NCBI GenBank assembly: GCA_041483455.1
Contig: JBGPFS010000112.1
Coordinates: 1 to 7,713, forward strand
Length of the DNA: 7,713 nucleotides
DNA from: JBGPFS01 sp041483455
GTDB lineage: Bacteria; Chloroflexota; Limnocylindria; Limnocylindrales; CSP1-4
Direction: 5' to 3'
The notes under the pieces are model-generated. The model had not been told where the DNA came from and made no database searches. It saw only the letters and a program-made list of their open reading frames with translations. Position 1 is the stretch's first letter. Each line of letters starts with the position of its first letter. The translations under genes were made by a program, and so were the position numbers. Below are positions 1 to 6,183 of the stretch, piece by piece.

Positions 1-849
1 CTTGGACGGCCTCGGACCACGCTGCGACGGGTGCTCAAGGCGTGGCCGGCGACGCGCGAGCTCCTCGCGGAAGAACCGGCACCCGGGACGAGCCTTGACT
101 GCATGGTCGGTCCTTACCGAAACCTCGCACTGGTCCGAACCAGCCTCGACCTGGTCAGGAAGATCGGACGCACCTGCGACGCGACGGTGAACGACGTCCT
201 TCTCGCGGTGACGGCCGGCGGCCTTCGGGCGCTCCTCCTCAGCCGCGGAGAACAGGTCGAGGGCGTGACGGTGCGGATCTACGTACCCGTCTCGTTGCGC
301 CGCAGGCTCCGTGGTCAAGTGCAGGGGACATTGATCGCGCAGATGGTCGTCCCACTCCTGCTGGAGGAGTCCGATCCCGTCCGGAGGCTCCAGCAGATCG
401 CCTCCGAGACAGCGAAGCGGAAGGCGAGGACTCGGACCTCCCTCGGGACGTTGTTCCGCGGCCGGATCGCCAGGGGGCTGATGCTGAAAGCCGTCATCCG
501 CCAACGGGTGAACGTGACCACCGCGAGCATCCCCGGGCCCAAGCAGCCGCTCTACCTTGCCGGGGCGCGGATGCTCGAGGCGTTCCCGGTGTTGCCCCTC
601 ATCGGCAACGTGCCGCTCGGCGTGGGAGCGCTGTCATACGCGGGGACTTTCAACATCGGCATCACCGCCGACCGAGACGCGTTCCCAGACATCGACGTCC
701 TCACGGCGGGCGTGCGCGATGAACTCCAAGCGCTCCTGGCGTCGACGCATGCCACCCCAGGTCGGCCCGGCGCGGATGGTTCGCGAGTTCCTCGCGGATC
801 GGTTGCCGACAGGGCCGTCGTCCGAGTCGGTGGAGGGAGCGGGCCATGA
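1..849 (+). CDS. WS/DGAT-like acyltransferase, C-terminal part (5' end outside window)
   Basis: The reading frame is open from the first base, so the start lies upstream; 282 residues are visible, whereas WS/DGAT family members usually have about 450-500. The family transfers acyl groups from acyl-CoA to alcohols or diacylglycerol, making wax esters or triacylglycerol at the membrane. The visible part matches the C-terminal half of the family. An NDVLLA segment (nt 190-207) corresponds to the conserved ND motif. It is followed by VRIYVPVSLR, then NVTTASIPGPKQPLYLAGAR (nt 511-570), resembling the usual SNVPGP-x-PLYLAGA block, and SYAGTFNIGITADRDAFPD near the C-terminus. The HHxxxDG active-site motif would lie upstream and is not seen, so activity cannot be judged. 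The last 35 or so residues, after the ELQALLAS helix, are rich in Gly, Arg and Pro and look like a non-conserved tail. The stop overlaps the next start by ATGA. Confidence 0.87.
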   Translation, partial: LGRPRTTLRRVLKAWPATRELLAEEPAPGTSLDCMVGPYRNLALVRTSLDLVRKIGRTCDATVNDVLLAVTAGGLRALLLSRGEQVEGVTVRIYVPVSLRRRLRGQVQGTLIAQMVVPLLLEESDPVRRLQQIASETAKRKARTRTSLGTLFRGRIARGLMLKAVIRQRVNVTTASIPGPKQPLYLAGARMLEAFPVLPLIGNVPLGVGALSYAGTFNIGITADRDAFPDIDVLTAGVRDELQALLASTHATPGRPGADGSRVPRGSVADRAVVRVGGGSGP

Positions 850-1766
850 CGACGATGTCGATTCGAGATGTGTCCCTCTTCGTCGAAGTCGTCGGACACG
901 GATACCCGCTGCTGCTCATGCACGGCGGACCTGGGGCAGATCACTGGACGATGTTGCCGTTCCGGCGTTGCGCGGATCGGTTCACCCTGATCTTCTACGA
1001 CCAGCGCTGCAATGGACGATCAGTGGGTGCTCCCGTCTCGTCCATGACCTGGGAGAACCTGACGGCGGATGCCGAGGCACTGCGCGAGAGGCTGGGTTTC
1101 GAGAGGTGGGCGGTGCTGGGCCATTCGTTTGGCGGCAAGGTCGCCCTCGAATATGCCCTGCGTTATCCAGACAGCCTGTCGCACCTCGTCCTGCTCGATA
1201 CGGGCGGCGACAGTCGCTGGGCGCAACAGAACGCGCCGGAGCTCCTCGCCAGGCGCGGGTACAGCCCCAAGACCGTGAAGCTGGCCCGGCGTTTCCTCAA
1301 CGGGCGGATCGCGCCAAAGGAATTCGTCCCAGCCCTGATGAGGCTTGGAAGCGCGTACGACCACCGCCCAAGCCTCTTGCGGGTGGCGCGCGAGATGCTT
1401 GAGGGGGAGTGGCGCACGAAGCTCCGGCCCGAGGCGCTCATCTTCGCAGGCCCCCACCTGCTCAAGGGCTGGACGGTCATGGATCGCCTCGGCGAGATCA
1501 AGGTGCCGACGCTGGTGATGGCGGGGCGTGACGACTTCATCTTCCCGCCAGAGCATCAGGTTGAGCTCGCGGCTGGCATACCGAACGCGCGCCTCCGGAT
1601 CATCGAGCGCGCTGGCCACAATGCGCACTCGGAGCGGCCCGCCGAGGTCATGGAGGCCCTCAGCGACTTCATCCCCGCCGACGCGGCCGTCCTGGCTGCT
1701 CCACCTGGACGTGCCCGATCTGGCGGACATCACGTGTCAAGTGCGTCGAGGGCGGCGCGATCCTGA
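846..1766 (+). CDS. alpha/beta hydrolase, proline iminopeptidase-like
   Basis: This 306-residue protein has the full alpha/beta-hydrolase signature set. HGGPG at residues 26-30 is the oxyanion-hole motif typical of proline iminopeptidase-like (S33) enzymes. DQRCNGRS at 52-59 resembles the family DQRGxGxS block, and GHSFGG at 92-97 is the nucleophile elbow with Ser94. AGRDDFIFP supplies the acid, most likely Asp230, and RAGHNAHSERP carries His258. The substrate may be a peptide, ester or lactone and cannot be told from sequence. No signal peptide or membrane segment is visible, so it is probably cytoplasmic. The ATG at 846 is preceded by GGAGGG (832-837) and overlaps the upstream stop, suggesting translational coupling with the acyltransferase; a second in-frame ATG at 855 is less well placed. 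The last 28 or so residues are an Ala/Gly/Arg/Ser-rich extension beyond the normal fold. Confidence 0.9.
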   Translation: MTTMSIRDVSLFVEVVGHGYPLLLMHGGPGADHWTMLPFRRCADRFTLIFYDQRCNGRSVGAPVSSMTWENLTADAEALRERLGFERWAVLGHSFGGKVALEYALRYPDSLSHLVLLDTGGDSRWAQQNAPELLARRGYSPKTVKLARRFLNGRIAPKEFVPALMRLGSAYDHRPSLLRVAREMLEGEWRTKLRPEALIFAGPHLLKGWTVMDRLGEIKVPTLVMAGRDDFIFPPEHQVELAAGIPNARLRIIERAGHNAHSERPAEVMEALSDFIPADAAVLAAPPGRARSGGHHVSSASRAARS

Positions 1767-1811
1767 GTGGCGTGCCGCAGCGGAGGCTCCGGCCGCGGGA
1801 AGGTGAGCAGC

Positions 1812-2285
1812 GTGCGAACGATCGGCCTGATCAGCGACCCCTCGTGCGACGAGATCCCCGCCTCTCATCGCGACCTGGTCGAGTGCCCGCCCGTCGCCGC
1901 CCTCACGACCGTGATGCCCGATGGCTATCCGCAGACCTCGGTGGTGTGGTGCGACTTCGACGGCGAATGCGTGCGGGTCAACACGATGCGCGGCTTCGCC
2001 AAGGAGCGGAACATGCGCCGCGATCCGCGGGTCACGCTCCTCTGCTATGACCCGCGCCAGCCCCTTCGCTATCTCGAGGTCAGCGGCACCGTGGTCGAGA
2101 TGACCGAAGAGGGGGCGGCTCACCACCTCGACACCCTCGCCTCGAAGTACGTGGGTAGACCGGTCCGCTACTTCGGCGACGCCATCCCGGCGCGCTTCGC
2201 CGAGACCGAGATCCCGATCCTGTGCCGGATCCGCCCGACCCACGTCGTCGCCGTCGACGCCACCGAGCCCGGAGCCGGGACATGA
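1812..2285 (+). CDS. PPOX-family split-barrel flavin/F420-binding protein, copy 1
   Basis: A 157-residue member of the pyridoxamine 5'-phosphate oxidase-like superfamily, small cytoplasmic split-barrel proteins that bind FMN or F420. Visible blocks are LTTVMPDGYPQTSVVW (residues 31-46), DGECVRVNT (50-58), AKERNMRRDPRVTLLCYDP (63-81) and a C-terminal CRIRPTHVVAVD strand. The V-NT-x(5)-K-x-RN-x(3)-DPRV arrangement is typical of F420-dependent and related PPOX enzymes. True PdxH function is unlikely. The start is uncertain: the frame is open from GTG 1767. GTG 1812 is preferred because GGGAAGG (1797-1803) precedes it at normal spacing, and because it gives an N-terminus of similar length to the adjacent paralogue ahead of the shared IPASHRDL block. 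It lies 45 bases after the hydrolase and overlaps the next gene by ATGA. The specific reaction is not known. Confidence 0.85.
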   Translation: MRTIGLISDPSCDEIPASHRDLVECPPVAALTTVMPDGYPQTSVVWCDFDGECVRVNTMRGFAKERNMRRDPRVTLLCYDPRQPLRYLEVSGTVVEMTEEGAAHHLDTLASKYVGRPVRYFGDAIPARFAETEIPILCRIRPTHVVAVDATEPGAGT

Positions 2286-2725
2286 CGACCCTCGTCGCGC
2301 CCGAGACGCTGCCGATCCCGGCCTCGCATCGCGACCTGCTGACCCGGCCGATCTGCGGCGTGCTGACGACGATGAGCGCCGACGGCCAGCCGCAGTCGAG
2401 CCTGGTCTGGGTCGATGTCGACGGCGAATGCACCCGGGTCAACACGACCCTCGAGCGCCAGAAGGGTCGCAACCTGCTCGCCAACCCCAAGGTCAGCCTG
2501 CTCGTCGTCGACCCCGATGACACCGGGCGCTTCATCCAGATCCGGGGTGATGCCGAGCTCATCACCAACGGCGCGCTCGAGCACCTCGACGCGCTCACGC
2601 GCAAGTACACCCGCCATCCCCGCTACTACGGCTGCATCTACCCACGTGCGCAGCAGGCGCGCGAGACGCGGGTCATCTGTCGGATCCTTGCCCGGCGGAT
2701 CACCCTCGACGCGATCCACGCCTGA
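2282..2725 (+). CDS. PPOX-family split-barrel flavin/F420-binding protein, copy 2
   Basis: A 147-residue paralogue of the preceding gene, about 40% identical by eye. It shares IPASHRDL (residues 12-19), LTT...DGQPQSSLVW (28-43), DGECTRVNT (47-55), KGRNLLANPKVSLLVVDP (61-78) and a CRILARRITLD end. It belongs to the same PPOX-like superfamily of FMN- or F420-binding oxidoreductases, and its VNTTLERQKGRNL segment is where cofactor phosphate contacts usually lie. The ATG at 2282 overlaps the previous stop and has GGAG at 2271-2274. A longer frame from 2222 would run deep into the previous gene and is rejected. The two proteins differ most in the C-terminal third (YFGDAIPARF against YYGCIYPRAQ), where substrate contacts would be expected, so they may be differently specialised or form a heterodimer. 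That last point is inference. Confidence 0.88.
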   Translation: MTTLVAPETLPIPASHRDLLTRPICGVLTTMSADGQPQSSLVWVDVDGECTRVNTTLERQKGRNLLANPKVSLLVVDPDDTGRFIQIRGDAELITNGALEHLDALTRKYTRHPRYYGCIYPRAQQARETRVICRILARRITLDAIHA

Positions 2726-2764
2726 GGGCGGGCCGTGGGGAGCCGATACGGATCGCGGCGCCAG

Positions 2765-3862
2765 CTACTCCCAGCGGAACGACCGCGCCGCGATGGCCAG
2801 GCAGACGACGAGCCAGCCGGTCAGGATCGCGAGGTCCTCGCCGAGCGGTGCCACCTGGGTCCCGTTCACCATGACCTGCCGCAGGGCGTCACCGAGGTAG
2901 GTGAGCGGCAGGAAACGCGCGACGGTCTGGAGAAAGCCGGGCAGGAAGTCGAACGAGAAGAAGATCCCCGACAGGAACATCATCGGCAACTGCACGATCT
3001 GCACGACCCCGGTCGCCTGTTCCTCGGTCTTGAGGAAGGAGGCCAGCATGAAGCCCATGGCCAGGAAGGAAGCCGCCCCGAGAAGGACCACGCCGGCCGA
3101 CGCCAGGAGATTGCCGACGATCTGAACGTTGAAGACGACGAACCCGATACCGATGATCAGCACGGCGTCCACGATGGCCACCATCAGGCGCAGCAACACG
3201 TTGCTGCCGACGAGCTTCCAGCGGGCCAGAGGTGTGGCGCCGATACGCTTGAGAATGCCCTTCTCGCGCTGCTGCACCAGGGGGATCGCGGCGAAGACAC
3301 CAAGCTGCATGAGGGCCATCGCCAGGATGCTCGGGACGAGGTAGGCGACGGCGCTGATGTTCGTCGACTGCAACGTCAACTGGCTCACGGTCAGGATGGC
3401 CGAGCCGCCCTGAGCTTCGAGGTTGAAGCCATTCGCGACCTGTGTGACGGCGCCCTGGACGACCTGGGTGGTCTGGTTCCGCGACGGATCCCCGTAGAGT
3501 TGGATCGCGATCGACGCCTTGTTACCGGACCTGGTCTGGACAAGCGCATCCTGGAGGCCCTTCGGAATGACGATGACGGCCGACACGTCGCCGTGCTGCA
3601 TCGCCGCCTTCTCGGCATCGAGCGAGCCGTCGTGAAGACCGAGCAGTGACACGCCCGCGAAGGCTTGACGAAGGCCGGCTGAGGCTGGCGTGCCGTCCTG
3701 GTCGACGAAGCCGACCGAGATCTTGGTGTCACCGCTGCCGCCGAAGATCCAGCCGAAGAGGAAGACGAACATGATGGGGAAGAAGATCGTCCAGAAGAGT
3801 GCCGCCCGGTCGCGCACGAGACTCTTGACGTTGGCGACCGTGAGGCCGAGCAGAGTTCTCAT
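2765..3862 (-). CDS. ABC-2 type transporter permease
   Basis: A 365-residue inner-membrane permease of the ABC-2 family, of the kind with a large extracytoplasmic domain. One hydrophobic segment lies near the N-terminus (about residues 22-41). It is followed by a soluble stretch of about 130 residues (42-170) beginning ISVGFVDQDGTPAS. Five more segments lie near 172-195, 224-245, 252-277, 286-303 and 343-360. The cytoplasmic REKGILKRIGATPL (199-212) and the FLSGIFFSFDFLP...FLPLTYLGDALR region (297-328) are typical of DrrB/YadH/YhgE-like exporters. With the ATPase encoded just upstream it should form an export pump; the substrate (drug, lipid or polysaccharide precursor) cannot be inferred. 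On the minus strand TAGGAG lies 7 bases before the ATG and includes the ATPase stop codon, so translation is probably coupled. Only 39 bases separate its end from the convergent PPOX gene. Confidence 0.93.
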   Translation of the reverse strand: MRTLLGLTVANVKSLVRDRAALFWTIFFPIMFVFLFGWIFGGSGDTKISVGFVDQDGTPASAGLRQAFAGVSLLGLHDGSLDAEKAAMQHGDVSAVIVIPKGLQDALVQTRSGNKASIAIQLYGDPSRNQTTQVVQGAVTQVANGFNLEAQGGSAILTVSQLTLQSTNISAVAYLVPSILAMALMQLGVFAAIPLVQQREKGILKRIGATPLARWKLVGSNVLLRLMVAIVDAVLIIGIGFVVFNVQIVGNLLASAGVVLLGAASFLAMGFMLASFLKTEEQATGVVQIVQLPMMFLSGIFFSFDFLPGFLQTVARFLPLTYLGDALRQVMVNGTQVAPLGEDLAILTGWLVVCLAIAARSFRWE

Positions 3863-3872
3863 CGTCCGGCTC

Positions 3873-4802
3873 CTAGTCGCGCAGCGCCCGACCGGTCAGG
3901 TCGAGGAAGACATCTTCCAAGGTGGCATGGCGGATACCCAGGTTGCGAGGCTCCACGCTCAGCCCATCGGCCGTGGCCAGGAGACCGGTGATCGTGCCGG
4001 GAACGTCCGTCGAATAGAGGACCGTCTGGCCGTCCTCCTCAGTCGTCCGCGTCACGCCGCCGAGCTTGGTCAGCCGATCCAGTGGAAGCTTCGGATTCGA
4101 GTCGAAGAAGACCGCCCGCTCCTTGAAGCGCCGCCCGATCAGCTCAGACACGGTGCCCATCTGAAGGATGCGACCGTGGTCCATGATCGCCACTCGGTTG
4201 CACAGCTCGGCGGCCTCTTCCATGTAGTGGGTGGTCAGCATCACCGACTTGCCCCTCTCCTGGAGACCCTTGATCAGATCCCAGAGCGAGCGCCGAGCCT
4301 GGGGGTCCAGGCCCGTTGTCGGCTCGTCGAGGAAGATCAGCTCGGGATCGTTGACGAGTGCCAGGGCGATGGAGAGGCGCTGCTGCTGTCCGCCGGAAAG
4401 GTTGATCGACCAGGCCTTGGCCCGTTCCCCAAGGTCTACCGCATCGATCAACTGCTTCGTCGGCACGTGATGGCTGAAGAAGCTGCCGAAGAGGTCCAGG
4501 AGCTCCGTCACGGTGAGCCGCGGATAGAGCGACACGCTCTGCAGCTGGACGCCGATCCGCTGCTTGATCGACTGCGGATGCCTGCGGACGTCCAGACCGA
4601 GAACCTCGACGTTGCCCGAGTCCGGCGGACGCAGGCCCTCGAGGACCTCGATCGTGGTCGTCTTACCGGCCCCGTTGGGGCCGAGCATCCCGAAGACCTC
4701 GCCCCGCGCGACCTCGAACGTGACTCCGTCGACGGCTTTGACGTCCCCGTAGTACTTCTTCAGGTCGGTGACGCGAATGACCGGCTCGCCACTTGGCGTC
4801 AT
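3873..4802 (-). CDS. ABC transporter ATP-binding protein (DrrA/CcmA-like)
   Basis: A 309-residue nucleotide-binding subunit with all catalytic motifs intact. Walker A is GPNGAGKTTT (residues 41-50, Lys47), the Q-loop lies in GVQLQS (84-89), and the signature is LSGGQQQR (135-142). Walker B is LIFLDEP (155-161, Glu160), the D-loop is GLDP (164-167), and the switch His192 is in TTHYMEEA. The C-terminal extension of about 90 residues, ending ATLEDVFLDLTGRALRD, is characteristic of ATPases paired with ABC-2 permeases such as DrrA. It energises export through the permease encoded 10 bases downstream. The start at 4802 is chosen because AAGGAG lies 4 bases ahead of it on the minus strand. A longer frame beginning at 4832 would place that ribosome-binding site inside the coding sequence. 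Confidence 0.95.
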   Translation of the reverse strand: MTPSGEPVIRVTDLKKYYGDVKAVDGVTFEVARGEVFGMLGPNGAGKTTTIEVLEGLRPPDSGNVEVLGLDVRRHPQSIKQRIGVQLQSVSLYPRLTVTELLDLFGSFFSHHVPTKQLIDAVDLGERAKAWSINLSGGQQQRLSIALALVNDPELIFLDEPTTGLDPQARRSLWDLIKGLQERGKSVMLTTHYMEEAAELCNRVAIMDHGRILQMGTVSELIGRRFKERAVFFDSNPKLPLDRLTKLGGVTRTTEEDGQTVLYSTDVPGTITGLLATADGLSVEPRNLGIRHATLEDVFLDLTGRALRD

Positions 4803-4852
4803 CTCACTCCTTGGCCTTCGCTGGCCGGGCATCCGCCTGGTCCGGGCAAATC

Positions 4853-4865
4853 GGATCGCCGATCC
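4853..4865. repeat. 13-base inverted repeat upstream of ABC operon
   Basis: GGATC-GCC-GATCC is perfectly symmetrical with 5-base arms around a 3-base centre. It sits about 50 bases upstream of the ATPase start on the minus strand, where an operator for a TetR- or MarR-type regulator could lie. The arms are short and no regulator gene is adjacent, so this is only a candidate site. Confidence 0.3.
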
Positions 4866-5102
4866 TGAAGGCGCCCGTGCGGAAGGTCGGACGCCCAGCG
4901 GATCAGCGTCGTTCGGCCGCTGGAACGACGCGGGAGCCCACGCCCCGGGTCCCCTGAACAGTAGTGGCGACCGCGTCCTGGGACTTGACCGGCTGCCCCC
5001 GCCAACGCTAGCCCATGGCCCTCAAGGATGTCCACGCCTTGGCGCCTCACGACAAGCTCGGGTCCCTCGGGTGTTCCGTGAGGATCGAAGCTGGACGTAC
5101 CA

Positions 5103-5119
5103 ATCGGCTCGAAGCCGAT
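5103..5119. repeat. 17-base perfect inverted repeat (hairpin) in non-coding gap
   Basis: ATCGGCT-CGA-AGCCGAT has perfect 7-base arms around a 3-base loop. It lies about 160 bases before the 88-residue ORF and 300 bases upstream of the ABC operon start. No T-run follows on either strand, so a rho-independent terminator is unlikely. It may be an operator or an RNA hairpin. Confidence 0.4.
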
Positions 5120-5280
5120 GTCGTCGAAACGGAACGTCGGTGGAGCCGTGCTCGAACCGGTCCGCGCAGGGCGGCCTGGCGCCGCGCTTGTGACTTTCGG
5201 CTCTTCCGCGCCGCCCGGTCAGTTCGTGAGAGTCCGCCCATCGTTGACGGGGTGGGTGAGAACCGAGAAAGGCAGACCAG

Positions 5281-5547
5281 ATGCTACGCGTCGCCCGCCG
5301 GGCCCCGTCTCCTGAGGAGCTGTCGATCCGCGACTTGATCATCCGGATCCGCTGGGAACGGGCGAAGCGCGAGGCCCTCGTGCCTGGAACCGCAGCCCAC
5401 CACACGGTCGGCGTCACCGAAGCTTGCCTCCTCCGAGAACTCCACCATCGCTTCGGGGTCGAGAACATCAGCGCGTCCGATCTCGAGTGGTACGTGCGCA
5501 CCGATCGTCAGGGGCGAGGCCATCCGGAGCGCGCCGAGTCGGCATAA
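5281..5547 (+). CDS. small hypothetical protein
   Basis: An 88-residue ORF that I do not recognise. It is supported by GAGAAAGG at 5265-5272, 8 bases ahead of the ATG, by GC-rich third codon positions, and by a possible hairpin directly after the stop. The sequence looks soluble and mostly helical. It has a charged segment LSIRDLIIRIRWERAKREAL (residues 14-33), a second likely helix GVTEACLLRELHHRFGV (44-60), and a third beginning at SASDLEWYVRT (64-74). The helix arrangement could suit a small DNA-binding or regulatory protein, but no family motif supports that. No signal peptide, membrane segment or cysteine pair is present. It stands alone, with 102 bases before the next gene. The opposite-strand frame is Arg-rich and less plausible. 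Confidence 0.5.
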   Translation: MLRVARRAPSPEELSIRDLIIRIRWERAKREALVPGTAAHHTVGVTEACLLRELHHRFGVENISASDLEWYVRTDRQGRGHPERAESA

Positions 5548-5564
5548 GCGCCGATGGCCGGCGC
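5548..5564 (+). terminator. GC-rich hairpin directly after the small ORF
   Basis: GCGCCG (5548-5553) and CGGCGC (5559-5564) form a perfect 6-base stem with an ATGGC loop, starting one base after the TAA stop. There is no following T-run, so it would be a weak or factor-assisted terminator, or a 3'-end stabilising hairpin. Confidence 0.3.
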
Positions 5565-5649
5565 CTCGATATCGCCTGGTACTGGCGGCCGGTGGGCCTG
5601 TCGGGTTCTCGCCGACTGAAGCCCCGAACACGAAGCAGGGAAGGACAGC

Positions 5650-6084
5650 ATGTCGGATCAGATGCTCAGGCTCGTCGTCGGTGGCGTACTCCTGCTCCAC
5701 GGGCTCGGCCACGGCGGCGCGCTCGGGGCCCTGCTCTGGATCCGGCTCCGTCCCGGACCGGATACCGGCGGCTGGCTCGCCGCTCGGTCCTGGCTCGTCC
5801 CGTCACTTCCGGCGGAGACCGCCACGGTGGTCGCGAGCGCGTTCTGGATCGTTTCGCTGATCGGGTTCGGCGTCGCGGCTCTCTCGTTCTGGGGCGTCCT
5901 CGTGCCGGGCGAGGTGTGGAAGCCGCTGGCCGTAGGGACGGCGATCGTCTCGCTCGTCGGCGTGGTCCTGTTCTTCGGCACGTGGCCGATGTTCAACACC
6001 GTGGCCGCCCTTGGCGTCGATGTCGCAGTGCTCGTCGCGGTGCTCTGGCTCCGCTGGCCGCCCGAGACGCTGTTCGGAGGCTGA
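5650..6084 (+). CDS. four-helix integral membrane protein, unknown function
   Basis: A 144-residue hydrophobic protein with four likely membrane helices near residues 8-31, 58-82, 91-110 and 115-134. The first helix contains LLHGLGHGGALG (15-26). A histidine-flanked HGLGH in helix 1 occurs in several uncharacterised small bacterial membrane proteins, and might bind metal or haem; that is inference. The loop after helix 1 (RLRPGPDTGGWLAARSWLV) carries conserved-looking Trp and Gly residues. AAGGA at 5641-5645 precedes the ATG by 4 bases. It is oriented away from the ABC operon and converges with the ZIP transporter gene. I cannot name a substrate or pathway. Confidence 0.8.
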   Translation: MSDQMLRLVVGGVLLLHGLGHGGALGALLWIRLRPGPDTGGWLAARSWLVPSLPAETATVVASAFWIVSLIGFGVAALSFWGVLVPGEVWKPLAVGTAIVSLVGVVLFFGTWPMFNTVAALGVDVAVLVAVLWLRWPPETLFGG

Positions 6085-6088
6085 AGGG

Positions 6089-6100
6089 CCGACCGGTCGG
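6089..6100. repeat. 12-base perfect palindrome in convergent gap
   Basis: CCGACCGGTCGG is self-complementary with no loop and begins five bases after the stop of the membrane protein gene. The 99-base convergent gap contains no T-run. The palindrome could be a protein-binding site, or chance in GC-rich DNA. Confidence 0.3.
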
Positions 6101-6183
6101 GTGAGACCGCCTCGGCCGCCTTGACGCCGCTGATCCCACGCGGAGGATGAATGGCCCGATCCGCCGCCGACGCCCTGGCCGGC

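Larger units (their letters stand above)
4803..5280. other. 478-base region without a convincing gene
   Basis: This region lies between the start of the minus-strand ABC operon and the small plus-strand ORF at 5281. Open frames exist on both strands, but their products are Arg/Ser/Pro/Gly-rich with no hydrophobic core and no family resemblance. They look like chance frames in GC-rich DNA. I see no tRNA, terminator with a T-run, or insertion sequence ends. It should contain the ABC operon promoter on the minus strand, but no good -10/-35 pair was found. Two inverted repeats, listed separately, are its only clear structure. A degraded gene cannot be excluded. Confidence 0.6.

Noticed and set aside
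1020..1733. 237-residue minus-strand ORF across the hydrolase gene
   Set aside because: The plus frame has the complete catalytic motifs, and the minus product is a compositional shadow.
2726..2764. possible bidirectional terminator between the convergent PPOX and permease genes
   Set aside because: No stem longer than a few bases and no T-run is visible in the 39-base gap.
2735..3649. 304-residue plus-strand ORF antisense to the ABC permease
   Set aside because: It is a charged, low-complexity shadow of a membrane protein gene; the minus-strand frame has membrane helices and family motifs.
3690..4868. 392-residue plus-strand ORF antisense to the ABC ATPase
   Set aside because: The minus strand carries every ABC ATPase motif; the antisense product matches no fold.
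4985..5013. TTGACC followed after 17 bases by CTAGCC, resembling a promoter
   Set aside because: The -35-like hexamer is fair but the -10 hexamer matches poorly, and no gene starts nearby.
4799..5050. 83-residue minus-strand ORF just upstream of the ABC ATPase
   Set aside because: It is Gly/Arg/Pro-rich without plausible secondary structure, and it runs across the ATPase ribosome-binding site.
5022..5501. 159-residue minus-strand ORF over the gap and the small ORF
   Set aside because: It is very rich in Arg and Ser, has no hydrophobic core, and lacks family resemblance; the plus-strand 88-residue frame is more protein-like.
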